DNA from: Lactarius indigo | Lineage: Eukaryota > Basidiomycota > Agaricomycetes > Russulales > Russulaceae | Assembly: GCA_025766275.1 (NCBI GenBank) | Contig: JAFKAC010000021.1 | Coordinates: 682,001-746,000 of the forward strand | Reading direction: 5' to 3' | DNA: 64,000 nt | Program-made: the position numbers and the translations under genes | Shown here: piece after piece, positions 45,641-57,800 of the stretch | How positions within the stretch are numbered: position 1 is the first letter of the stretch | Layout: each line of letters starts with the position of its first letter | Notes under the pieces: generated by a model | The model's input: only the letters and a program-made list of their open reading frames with translations | Database searches by the model: none | Told to the model about the DNA's origin: nothing

Positions 45641-46373
45641 ATGCGCTCCTTTATCTTCTTCGCTTTTGCTCTCGTGCTTGCTGGTCAAGGCAAGTCATTC
45701 ACAGTGGTGTACCATATCAACGAGGGTGTCTGAATTGATGTCTTTTGCGAGTAGCCCTGGCGCTGAACATCGCCATTGGTGGTTCTGTTGGGAATGTTAC
45801 AGCCGATAACTTCTTAACGGTGCAGGATTCCACGCTCACCAACCAGGTGCGGGCATTCGGGGACCTGACTTTGATATTACTAACGAAAGTTTCCTAGTGT
45901 CAATCCTCCTGTGGGCCCGCGACCACAGCCATTCAAGTACGCCTACTAGCTCTTGACCACGACTTCTCTGTGTTTATGGAGTTTTGTAGGCTTGTAACGG
46001 CGATGATGCCTGTCTATGCCGTAACGACACCGTTACAGCCATCACCGCGTGTCAGCAGTGCTACTTCACGAATGTCATCAAGGACAATCGCCAGATGCCC
46101 GATCCTAGGGCAGGATCCACCCCCGCTCTTGCAGGTTGGTTAACATATTGCACGTTATAAGACTTTGGTGTTAATTTCTACACAGCATACGTCGCGGCCT
46201 GTAAGGCTCCCCCCTTGAATGTCACCGTCCCAGCCACCGAGGTTGCGCTCACACTCCCTCCTGGTTGGGATGGACCTACTGGTGTGCACCTGAACCTCGG
46301 CGAAACGATTGTCTACGTCGGAGTTGGTGCTGTAATCGGTGTTGGCTCTATAGTAATTCTCTGCACCATGTAG
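45641..46373 (+). CDS. CFEM-like cysteine-rich protein with C-terminal membrane anchor
   Basis: Five-exon small gene found by splicing. Signal peptide MRSFIFFAFALVLAGQALA, then LNIAIGGSVGNVTADNF. Eight cysteines follow in the order C-x3-C-x9-C-x5-C-x-C-x10-C-x2-C-x(about 31)-C, with an Asp pair just before the CxC (CNGDDACLC). This resembles the CFEM order, where the Asp binds heme iron, though the last spacings differ from the consensus. After a linker (PLNVTVPATEVALTLPPGW) the protein ends in a hydrophobic helix (IVYVGVGAVIGVGSIVIL-CTM) with no basic tail, fitting a tail anchor or GPI signal. The first intron probably uses a GC donor (AAG|GCAAGT); a GT donor six bases upstream also keeps the frame and drops two residues. 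Lies between the disordered protein and the helicase. Confidence 0.7.
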
Positions 46374-46625
46374 GACATTTTGTGCTTCAGTTAGTTCACC
46401 CGGGTCGCTAGCGGTTGCTATGGAGGGTTGGGCGGGTTAATAGCGTACTTGTATCACCGCGCAGGTAGAGTTCTGCTACAGTACGTGAATAGAGTCGTGC
46501 CAGCGCCAGTGCGTCAAACGCCCGCGGTCAAAACAAGCGACGCGTCTGAATCCATTCGCCCATACATGTCACACACCAATTGATACCTGCCATATAGCAT
46601 ACATCTTCCCCTCTTGACTTGATCA

Positions 46626-49600
46626 ATGCCATGCTTGGCCGCGCGATTCTGGGCCGACGTTTCTTCCGTGGTTGGCAATTCTGGCACATCGCTTACTCCA
46701 GGCCTTAGGACGGCGTCGAAGACCCGCAGTCCTCACAGCACAGTGTCTCGCAGAGCGTCATATGGACGTGTACATTCGCAAAACATTGTTACGGGTCGTG
46801 GGCGCTCCCCACCCAAGCGATCTCTGGCGACCCACATAGCGACAACGCGCTCCTGGGAAGACGAAGCATTCCAAGACGCGTTATCGCGGTCACACGGACT
46901 GCTTCCTTTGGTGGAGCATGGCGTCTCCGTCTATGATGAGTCCCTCAAAGCGGCGTCGCCACTCCGTTCGCCCCCACCCGACCCTCTATCTCCTCGTTTC
47001 GACTGGCGACTTAGGGCCACATCGCGTGCAGCCGCCAGGAGGGGTAGCCTCCAGTCATCACGCGACGGGGCAAACTCACGGGCGTTCATCAAGCGCGTGG
47101 TACCGCAACACCTTGAGATCCAACCAGGGGAGCCTTTTCACCACGCGGTGAATGCATATGAGAATAGGCGAGACTTGTTTGAATGTCGTCTCCTGAGACC
47201 GGTCACTAGACAGCATTTTCTTTTCTAGGTTCTTACCCCTATTGGAGCTCGAACAAGCTGAAGAGGAGAAGGAAATGCGTGAAAGACTGGCAAAATGGCC
47301 CCTCAAGAGATTGCGCGACGAGGGATACTGCATTACCTGGGATGTCGGCGTTCTGGTTGGATTCCAAGTATGGCCACGTCGCCTCTTTTGCGTTGGGTCC
47401 TGGAGTCGCACTTCCGGACAACAAGTTTGAGTGGGTGATCTAGGGGCGCTATCACATATTTTTTGCTGACTGCCCCTTGCAGAGGTGGCACATCTGTCCT
47501 TGTCACGCGCGTTGACCCACTCCAAGAAAAGCCCCTGCACGGTCGGGTGCTATCGCGGACCTCTACGCAATTGCGAATATCGTTTCAAAAACTGTTCGCC
47601 CTCGACGGTCAGCAATGGAGGTACGCCACATCTTTTCGCTACATGAAATGCTGATCGCAATCACCAAGGTTGGATCTTGGCCAGTCGAATGTCGTCTATG
47701 AGCGCATGTGCCATGCGATTGCGCAGCTCCATCACGACCCGCATGCTCTCCAGAAAGACAATTCGAATCCCGAGAGCGAGCTCATCCTCTTGGGAACCCA
47801 CTTACGCGATGTCATCCTTCGTTCGTTTTCGCCGTCAGGTGATATCCACGAACCGAAGCACTTCCAGGCGGCGGATGATGCTTCGTATGCCGCCCACGAT
47901 GCGTTGGATCATTCATGGAAGATTGGGGTTGGGGATGGGGGCGTATTCAAAGACGATATGCGGATCCAAAGTTGGGCAAAGAGATATTCGCGTGTCAACC
48001 CTATCCGGGTAGAGGGTGACCCAGAACTGCACGGGCTGAATGCGACCCAGGTAAGGGCGATTGCCATGATGGTTGGTGAGCGATTCAGCCTCATTCACGG
48101 GGTAAGTGCTGTTTCTTCCTTAATTTGCTTTTTTTGACCACACGCCTGCCCATCTGGTAGCCTCCTGGAACGGGAAAGAGCAAAACGATAATAGAGGCCG
48201 CGCGGCTATTGAAGGTGAGTGTATATGCGGATGCATTTTGCGGTCGACTTACAAGCGTGACGGGATGCAGGCTGAGTTTGAGGTCCCAGTGCCTATCCTT
48301 ATCTGCACGTACACGAATATGGCACTCGACCATGTTGTCGAAGGCCTCGTCGGACGCGGCCTGAAACCTCTGCGCGTGGGAATTGATGGCAAGGTTCAGC
48401 CAGCTCTCAGAGAATATTCATTGGAGGCCTATCTTGACAGGCACCCTCGGCGGAGCGAGCTGGAGCGCCTTGTCCGCGACGAAACGAACTTGCAAGAGAA
48501 AATGCGGACATTGGAGAGAAACATTGACGAAGCTCGGACAAAAGACAAACTTAATCGTCATGCCAACTTGCGGGCAATCTTAGCGAGTGTCGACCGTCAG
48601 TTTTGGGGAGTCAGAGCAAGGCTGTACAGGCTGCGCCAAGTTATGATTACCGACGTCCTAAAGCAGGCCGATGTAGTGGGTTAGCGCATTCGATCTCCGT
48701 TCCCATCTTTGTTGACGGATCCGTGTTTCTAGATCTGCACGACGTGCATTGGCGCCGCATCTTCAGAACTGAGGAACATCGACTTCCCGGTTGTCTTCCT
48801 CGACGAAGCATCTATGGCCACGGAGCCTGCGTCGCTGATCCCGTTGATGAAAGGTGTACGTGACGACCTCTTCGACTGACGCATGGCCTACTCACGAGTC
48901 TCCTGACGTAGTCACAACATGTGGTTCTGATCGGCGACCACAAGCAGTTGCCACCTGTGATCAGAAGTCGCGAGGCCCAGATCCGGGGACTCAACATTGG
49001 CCTCTTCGAACGTCTCACAGAGGAAGGTGGTATGTCTATTGAATGCGTGTCGACCCGACGATTTATGGGGTCTAACGCGGCGTCTGTCAGTGATACAGTC
49101 CATCATGCTTGACATGCAATATCGGATGCATCCCGAAATCTCACGATTCCCTTCTTCGGAATTCTACGCGCGATCGTTGAAGGACGGAACTGTTGACTCT
49201 GGCGGCAATATACTTGCCCGGCTACGACCTCCGTTATCTGAACACCTGGTTATCAATACACTGACTGGTGACAGACCATCAGTTGTATTCTTGGACCACG
49301 ATGGTCTCGAGGCAATGAAAGATCGGAGTAGGATCAACGTGACAGACGCAGCCATAGTATGTGCCGTCATTGAAGATCTACTACGCCAGAACAATGTGAG
49401 GCTCTCCGTTCTGATTTCTGAAGTATGTTCTCAGTATTAATTACTCGCAGGATCTGCGTGGCGAAGATATTGGGGTCATTTCCCCGTACATTGCGCAAAT
49501 TTCGCTGTTAAATTATTTGCTCAACGTCGATCCGGATCGCAGAGAGCACTTTCGCGAGATGTTAGGAACAAAGCGTGCGGAAGAACTCGCACAGATCGAG

Positions 49601-49918
49601 GTTAAAACAGTGAACGGGTTCGAGGGCCGACAGAAAGAGATCGTGCTATTCTCAACGGTGCGGAACAACGCCGCCGGCTCTCTGGGCTTCCTCGCCGACA
49701 GACGGCGGCTTAACGTGGGGCTCACGCGAGCAAGGCGAGGGTTGTTCGTGATCGGAGGACTGGCGACATTGCGGGCTGGTTCGGCGGTTCGTGGTGCCGC
49801 AGCATGGAAGCATTACGCAGACTTTCTAGCCGGATCACAATTAGTACGACCACTGAAGGGCGACGCGCTGAGAGAGGTGTTGGACAGATCTGGTTGGGGT
49901 AACGGAGAGTCTGCGTGA
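46626..49918 (+). CDS. UPF1-like superfamily 1 helicase
   Basis: Nucleic-acid helicase of the DNA2/NAM7/UPF1 group. Motif I GPPGTGKSKTIIEAARLL, motif Ia LICTYTNMALDHVV, motif II VFLDEASMATEP, motif III LIGDHKQLPPVI, then MQYRMHPEISRFPSSEFY, motif V VNGFEGRQKEIVLFSTVRNN and motif VI RLNVGLTRARRGLFVIG. An N-terminal region before motif I has FLPLLELEQAEEEKEMRERL and a beta-barrel-like part (KFERGTSVLVTRVDPLQEKP), as in IGHMBP2/Hcs1-type enzymes. The first ~190 residues are Arg/Ser-rich with no domain; the start at 46626 (MPCLAARFWADV) is the first ATG. An overlapping ATG at 46631 would encode MLGRAILGRRFFR, a mitochondrial-presequence-like segment, if a very short intron is removed. About eight introns. 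Substrate and compartment are not determined by sequence. Confidence 0.88.
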
Positions 49919-51029
49919 AGCCTGTGTCTCGACCACCGCCGGTGTGATTCTACCCTACTATACTGTACCATCCGAAAAGTAATCCTCCTTATAACCGCCT
50001 ATTAAAACCTTATCACACATCCAAACTCTTGCCTGAGATCAAATTACGATGAGTAACCAGGAGGGCTACGAATAAACTGAGTGATGCTGGTGTCCCTGGC
50101 AACTTGAATGTGAGACCCTGAGAAAATGAAAGGCACGGCGGACATGGAAGTCGAAAGCCTTCGACACCGGCGCTTGCCGGCAAGTTCCCGACGCGTGAAA
50201 AGTTTGTGAAGGAGTTGTGCCGTTATGTAACAGATAAACTGTCTGTAACACTGCTACCTGAGCACCGCGGTTGACTAGCTGCAACTCGATCGTCGGTCAG
50301 TGAGGATGGCATCCGGATGTTCGCGTGAACGTGATCGCATGGTCACCGTATGCCGCGGAACCCATTTGCGGCGCCGTATCGAGCGCTTCGAACGGGTGCA
50401 ATAGAGGACAACCGGCGTTGGGGCTGGAGCGCTGAAGTGACAAGAACGTGACGAGACGGGACGGAGAGGATGGTGATTAGTGTCCACAATGGAAGAGGAC
50501 GTAAGGGACCAGAGTTCTGGACTGGTTGAGAGGGCAAGTCACGAGCCTACGAGGGGCACATAAATCTCGGTGAACCGGATCTGGCGATATTAACCTACTC
50601 AATCTGGGCAAAGATCTGGACGAGATCTTCGACTGAACTCGCTCCGGTGTCAAATTATTTCCGAATTCCGTCGCGTCGACATTTTGGTTGAGGATTCTTC
50701 TTTTCTTCCTTTGCTCACGGGTCGAATTTTCATTCCTTAGGCAAAACGAAACACGGCGGTCCATGCCGGGGCGAGGGTGGTTCTCCAAGCATGGCGATTG
50801 GACAGGCTTGTTGATTCCATTGCGGTGGATATTCCCGCCAAATTTGAATCGTCTAAAGGCTCATTTGGGTCGTGACGAAACAATGACAACAGTAGAGTGC
50901 TCGTCGGCGTCTAGGGCACGAGTGGGTACGTCTAAATCCACTGTGTTTCGCTTTTCGTCCCTGAGCTGTCACATCTAACGAACCAACGGTCTGCTGCATA
51001 CATCTTCTTTCTCCTGCGACGATCGCTAT
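49919..51029. other. intergenic after the helicase
   Basis: No gene recognised. Frames such as 50477-50788 (minus) and 50688-50978 (plus) have no match. Ends in the pyrimidine-rich promoter described next. Confidence 0.55.
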
Positions 51030-51109
51030 CCTCGCCCCCCCTCTCTCTCTTTCTTCCACTTTCTTTCCTTCTCACGCTCCTTCCTTCTCTCTTCTTATTC
51101 CTCCTTTCA
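51030..51109 (+). promoter_or_regulatory. CT-rich tract upstream of the zinc-finger gene
   Basis: A nearly pure pyrimidine run (CCCCCCCTCTCTCTCTTTCT and on to TTATTCCTCCTTTCAG) about 120-200 bp before the ATG at 51232. Such CT blocks are common at fungal transcription start regions. It could also be the branch/acceptor of a 5' UTR intron, since it ends in TTTCAG. Confidence 0.5.
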
Positions 51110-51231
51110 GACGCTCATTCCCAACCTCAAGAGCCCCGGCTTCTCTTAGCATCCCACAGTCCAACAATTTTATGACCATTCCCCTCGATCCCCTCTCTAG
51201 GCAAGCCCTGCCATTCTCTTCCCCAACGACC

Positions 51232-53677
51232 ATGTCATCACTTGCACGTAGCGACCACCCTCTCTCCAGGTCTTCCTGTACGTTGCATTGGCCGCCCATT
51301 TCCTCCCCGCGTTCACTTTATTCTTCTTCCTGTAGATGCCAAGAGGGACACGTGGGATCTATCTCCGGATACCCTCCTCGATCGTGATACTCTGTTTCTC
51401 AGGAGTCACTCACGAGTTTTAAGAGCGAGTTCCTGCCCCTTCACATATCTTCGTAACCTAACACCCGAGCCATTATTTAGTTCTATAATCTGCCACCGCT
51501 CCCGTCGGTTTTCCTGTATAATCTCTTTCTCAACGCCGCACAGGAATTCAATCACGTATGTAACTCTCCCGACTAGAACGGGCCCACGCTCAGGTTGCCG
51601 CGGCCGTTTTAGCCTGTTCCCATTCCCAAATCCCTCTGGACACGTCGAGCCGAATATACAGGCGCCAGTTTTTGCGACGGAGTTTGGGCGGTCTTCGGCA
51701 CCCATGAAGAGGTACGTTTGTTTGTGCACAGCCACAATTTCGTAAATCGAAATTGGGTGGTAATGTTTCCCCCGCCGCCCCGCGGGGTTCCCGACGGCTG
51801 CGATGCGACGCATAGTTTATTCCTCTTCCTAGACATCAGAGACATCAGACCGTTGCTTTTCGTGATGATGTTTCAATTTTTTTTTTCGCTCTTCTTTATA
51901 AATACAAGCGAGTGTTGATATGCTCTCTTCAGGCCAGCTCCGCTTTCGCAATTTTCAGAGCCACCATCTCAGTTTCTCCTGCCCTTGAGTCTGACCTGGA
52001 GCCATTGCACAGCCTGCAGAGGCTCCAGCTCCGTAGCGTAATATTGTTTATGTCGCTCTTCATGTATCCCTCGCTTACATTGCTTCCAGGCAGGTTTCCT
52101 TCCGTCCACCTCCATGGAGTCACCAATATCGGCCAATGGATTTCCCTCGACCCGAGGCGGCGTCATTGCGACAGGGCCTCTTTTTCCACCTCACACCATG
52201 CAGTCACCCCGTTCCCACTTCTCCGGCCTAAGCAGTTCTGGCTTCACATTATCGAGCAATCCACCTAATCCCCGTAATGTATTTCGTCTTGGTGACTGGA
52301 TGTAAGCCATCGGATAGAATGTTTTTATTGTCTTGTCTGACATGATCTGGGACCCAATTCTAGGTGTCCATCCACCAGCTGCGCTGCCCACAATTTCGGG
52401 TAAGCTCAGATCATGTTCCGCTTCCCCTATCTGGGTTTCAAACCACCTGTCTCCCCCTATTTTCCATTTCTAACTGAATTGTCCAGACGCAACTTCTCCT
52501 GCATCGGCTGCGGTTGCCCACGTCCTTCCACAGCGCACGCTCCCTCTTCAAAGACTCATTATCTGCCTCTTTCCAACCCGACACAGGTCCCATCTCCTCG
52601 CTTCGTAGCGGCTCTTGAACCTCAAATGCCTGCATCGCCCTCTCAGAGGGTTCCTCACGTCCTCACACCATCTGGCCGCGCATTCAGCGTTGGTGGGAGA
52701 GTGCAGGATGTGTCCTCAGATCCGCTATCACCTTGCGTTATCTTCTGGCCAGACAACGAGCCTTTCCCCGAACAAAAACAGATACGCCCCAACGACCTTG
52801 TTGGGATTCCTGTACGTGTAGTCTTTTGATGTTATCGCCCGTCTTGACATATTTATGCAGCATCCTCCTATTCTGAACACTGGTAACAGAGGTCCCATAG
52901 AACATCAACCAGGTGATTGGGTATGCAGGAAATGCAACTACCTCAACTGGCGCAGACGGAAGGTCTGCCAGACTTGCTACCCCTGTGAGTCGTGTTGCTA
53001 GATCATTCGCATCCCTCTACTTAATATTTATTATCTCAGATGCTGAGGGAAACGGGGACTCCATCCCTGCGGCAGTTCAGGCAGACCGTATCAAGCGGCT
53101 ACGGGAAGCCCTTTCCGTGACACTACCTCCCTCGCTCTCCAACCTTCAGACTGCTTCACTGGATATACTCCCTCGGTCCCCAGTTGCTCATATACAACGT
53201 TCACACTGTCGCTATATAGACTCACACGGGTCCCGCACGATGTGTTCCCCAGCCTTGAAGAGTCGCGATCAGATTCGGTCAAGTGTGGAACTCGGTTTTC
53301 ATTCCAAGGACACGATTTATCAAACATCGACCGCGCCCGTTTCCTTGTCGTATTCAGAACCTGCGCTTCTTCCCCTTGACAATGGATCGGGTCCTTTTCT
53401 TCCGTCTTGCCTCCAGGATATCGTGCAGTCGCCATCATTATCGCCGACGTCAACTGTTTCCGCAGACTTGTCCGTAGACGAGTACGTTGCGAGCCCCGCC
53501 TCCGCTTATTCAACAATTAGTGCAAAGCACCACCCGAACAACGAACGCCCATTGCACGTACGCCGAACAACTTCTTCTGTTAGCCTGGGTCTAGGTAATA
53601 TCTGGCAACTCGACGGAGAAGAAAGCAAGGCACTTTCAGGTTCATTGACGTACCCAAACGAAGTCCCTCGTATATAA
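51232..53677 (+). CDS. double RanBP2-type zinc-finger protein, probable RNA binder
   Basis: Model start MSSLARSDHPLSRSSY, then DTWDLSPDTLLDRDTLFL. Middle exons include ATEFGRSSAPMKR and MESPISANGFPSTRGG. Zinc finger 1 (FRLGDWMCPSTSC ... NFSCIGCGCPRP) is cut by two introns, its centre in a 36-nt exon (52364-52399). Zinc finger 2 reads PGDWVCRKCNYLNWRRRKVC-QTCYPYAEG, the W-x-C-x2-C ... N ... C-x2-C pattern. The rest is Ser/Pro-rich and ends YPNEVPRI, stop 53675-53677. RanBP2 fingers of this kind bind single-stranded RNA; the pairing recalls yeast Nrp1, but I see no RRM. The joins between about 51420 and 52130 are not resolved: the recalled family segment FLPLHIF lies one frame off there, so a small exon or an indel may be missed. 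Confidence 0.7.
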
Positions 53678-54825
53678 GAGCACGCGTTCCAAGTCGCAGA
53701 CGAGGCATTGGGGGTTTTGGTTGGACATTTCGCTCCTCGGACTTCGCTTGACTCACTTGCCTTGCGACGCGTCGTGATTACTTGTTGCCCATACATTGCT
53801 TTATTTTTTGGAAGGTTCGAAGGATGGATTTGTAAAGCTCGTGCTTGTGCTTTTGTGACGCCTCGGTTAACATTACGGAACAATGTACTCACCCTCTGCC
53901 TCTTAGATATTGCCTGCGTGGTCTCTATCTAGAAAGCGAGTTTTATGATGTGTGATCTGACTCTCCTTCCTGGGCCGAGCATCAAAGCACACCTATTATT
54001 TATCTCTGACTCATCCTCCAGAGCTTTGAGCATCATTGTTAGAGCCTTTATTTCACTACGAAGGCCCAAGTCCGTCATTGTCTAGAATTCAGAGCTCTTC
54101 TAATAGCCCCTTTTCGGATATAATATCCCGTCGTGAGAAGAACTCGGTCAAGAAATTTGATGGAAGGGGACTGGAGGCCTTGGCGTGTTAAGGATTTTGT
54201 GTATTCTATTAGGCATTTTTTACAGGCAAAGATCAATTCCCATGCCCAGTGGCGTTAAGAAATGCATTGACCTTGATAAGGGATAAGGTAAATGACAATC
54301 CCCTTGCATCAGGCGGTCGGTCCACCAGTCCATCAGTCAGTAAAGCATTGCCCATGTGAGTGGCACATCCCAACAAGTCCCACAGCTGGAAAGCCAAGCG
54401 GAGAGCACAGCATATCAAGCAAGTGCACCGATCAAATGTGTAATCCAGCAGCAGATGCCAGTGCCAGTGGTTACGGCGACAATTTGGACGATTAGGACGA
54501 AGCTTGGGTGTTTACAAACGGTCCTGTAAAGAGGGGTGTTCTATATTTTCACTAGTAGCTGTGCTGTAGCTTAGGTACAGATGTCTTTTGCAGCCGAAGA
54601 TCAACCTGGACAACACTGCAGCATTACCGGATTGAGACAGCCCACAAAAGTGGGCCACTTTTCCGCACCTTCTGCGAAATTGGAGATCGATGCATTGATG
54701 TTCATTGCACCACTATCTACTGTACCAACTTATGTACCGTAGGCTTCTTGCACACACTTCCCGGATCACGGAATTTCGGTGTCAGTACTGTCGTATATCA
54801 AATCGCGTATTGCGGCGTACCCCGT
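53678..54825. other. intergenic between zinc-finger gene and EMC1 (convergent)
   Basis: 1.15 kb of A/T-richer DNA with no recognised gene on either strand. Short direct repeats (CCAGTCCATCAGTCAGT area at 54320-54345) only. Holds both transcript ends. Confidence 0.6.
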
Positions 54826-57800
54826 CTATTGATACCATTTCTCGCGCAGGCGCTTCCTTCGTACCATGGGCCGCGTGGCCATAATCGCCGCGGCCAGTCC
54901 ACAAATGGTGAAGGCAAGCTGAACCTTGTTGAACGTCTCGCTCAACACGTCGAATGGACCTGACGGCGCAACACGTGTCCCGAAAAGGTCGAGCCCATAC
55001 GCAAAGACGAGCGAGGTGGATTCCAGCAAGGCTGGCGCAGTTAATATATGTCTTATGTTCGCAACCTGCCAGAAACGTGGGCCCAACTGGCAAGCTGGAG
55101 AGGGACGAACAACGTACGTGATAGTTGTGTGAAAGGACGCGGTGTGCATCGTCCGGGAGCACCGGATCATATTGGACGAGCCATTCTTCCTGCTCCTCTG
55201 CAGTTGGCTTGTCCTTCGTCCGGCGCGGGTTTAAAAACAGGCGAGGGAACGACTGGATCTGACCATTTTCATTCGCCACTGAGCGAGTCGGCTTGAGTTA
55301 CGTTGGGCCACGTAAGCTGTTGGGTGACACACCTATTATGTCCTTCGTCGAGATGCCATACTTGGTGGACGTTGTGGTAATCGATGTGATCGCGTGAGGG
55401 AAGATATAAGACTGCTCGATGGCAGTAACCGCCAGCGTTTTGTTAGAATAAGACGACAGTTCCAAACTGGACTCTGATCAGTCGTGTACTGGGTCCCACT
55501 CGAAGCACAGACGCACCTCCTCGTCTTATCATCTGGCTTGGATCCTTCATACAGTTCAACGCTTACAAGCCTTCGGCCTTTCGTCTGCCCAACCCACTGA
55601 TACTCTTCCTCCCAGTATACATATACTAACCAGTTCTCTACGAACGTTGCGTGCAGATCACATCGCCCCTGTTTAGCGGCGATGCTCACGTGATACACGA
55701 TGCTCCCTTTTGCAGCGTCCATCACATACATGCCACACGTATCGGGTGATGCAGTAGTCACAGCAATGAGATGCGGGTTAAGATATTTGTAGAGTGTAGT
55801 GCGGTTTCCGAGTACTTTTCCAAGTGAGGCAACAGGACCAGACGGGCGAGGGATGACGGAAAGTATTTCTTCTCCAGCGGGCAAAGAGGATGCCCACGTT
55901 GCAAAGGCCGTAGGCCTTCCAATGTCGGCGTTGGCGACCTGGTGGCCCGTCAATTGCCGTTGTCCAGGTAGGCCAGTACGCAAAACAACGTTCAGTTTGC
56001 CAATGGCCTTTGCAAGCGCCTTCTCGTTCGCGGGCGTCTCAGGATAGACATATACCTACGGAAGGGAGGGGTGTTAGCGTACGAGGTGTTCTTCAAGAGA
56101 TTGATACGAACTTGGCGGAACTCATCAAGAAGAATGACAGCCTTGTGGTTTCCAGGCAGTTGGTAGGCCTCCAACAAGGGTCCAGAGATGAGATCAACGC
56201 CTTGGAGTACCTCACCAGCCGGCGACTTTCCCAAGGCATCTTCCCCAGTGAGAGCGTTAATGTGGAAAAGTACCGTGTCAACAAGTCCCTAAAAGAACAA
56301 TCAGCCATCTAATCACCCAAACTAGGACGAAAAGCTGTACGTTGCTTGCCCGTCGCTGTGCAACCAACACAGCCTCGGGGGAGCCCCCATCAGCGATCGT
56401 CCGTACAACGAACAGCTTGCTTGGGATGACCTGGCCGCCGATTTGTGCCGCCCAGCCAAGGCCGAGTACTCGGCTCCAAAGAATGGCGCCGCTAGTCGAG
56501 TCAAGCCCATAGATTTTGCCTAGGTCATTCGCAGTGACAATAACCTGACGAAAACCAAACGCATCACGCGTGAGCGAGTCAAAGGCGATTTCTTTCTGGG
56601 TAGATGCATTTGGGCCCGCCACAACTCTTTTGACAAAGTTAAGCACGTAGAGGTGTAACTCCTGACAAGCACAGGATAAATCCAGTTGAGCCTAGCATGG
56701 ACCTGCCAAAAACGTACCTTCGCGTCGGTCAGTTGCCGTGTGAGTCGCTCGACGAATGTATCACGCTCGTCGATGGTGTGTGCCGCCGTGATCTTCTGCT
56801 CCGGTAGCTCGACCATCTCGGCGACCTGAAGCCTGGAGAGACCTTCTTCGCGTGTCCACTGCACAATATCGCCTTGCCAGAGTTGAACGGTGCCCGTTGA
56901 AGTTGTCAGAGCAAGGTAAGGAAGTAAATCAACCTCTTTCACATATGCTGTATGTAACGCCACCTGAAAAAAGCGAATTAAGCGGCTGCAATAGAATGGA
57001 GTGGACGACCTACATGACTGATGATTCCATGTGCTTCGGTGTCAAAGTTGAATGTGAAACCAGAAACAAGGCCTTGTCCCGCAGCCAGATGAGGAGCATA
57101 CACGTGTGCTGAAGCTTTCTGCAAACGGGCGAATCTTGAGTGAGCTCAGAGCGGATGGCCGACACAGCCTGACGTACCCCCACAACAAACGACCAGAATA
57201 CGCGCCCAATATAAGGAGAACCGTCTCGGTCAAGTCCACCAATGTATAATGAATCCGCATGTCGACCAGATTTTCCCTGAAGTCTATCGCATCAACGGCG
57301 CAGGAGATGAATCCCGGATACGGGTGCTCACCGAGTCAGTGAACTCCCAGATGACTTTCAACTTATCTACATCAAGTTTAAGCACGCGACCGGTATCATT
57401 AGTCGTTAAGGCAACAAAATGGCCCTTGCTTTGCAAACCAACGTCAACTATCCTAGTATATGCGGAACCCATCACGGAGGTAGGTTTCTCCGTTAGGTCA
57501 GGGACGAGCGCAATAGAGTGGATTGTGCCAGCCTCGAGCCAGACAACACGCGGAATGAGAGTTGCGACGTCAGAAGAGAGGGCAAGTACGTCGGATGGTC
57601 CCGTCGCAACACTGAGAGGAACGTTCGTAGAGGCAACCAGCTCTCCAGTGGATGTAGATAGAGAGGATATATGTAGGGTTTTGGAAGCCGACGATTTTGT
57701 AAAACTGATAACATAGACAGTAGATGGCGTGGTTACCAATTTGACGTAGACGGCAGAGGCCCTGAAGGAACATTCAGACCTTAGGACTCATGAAGGAGAA

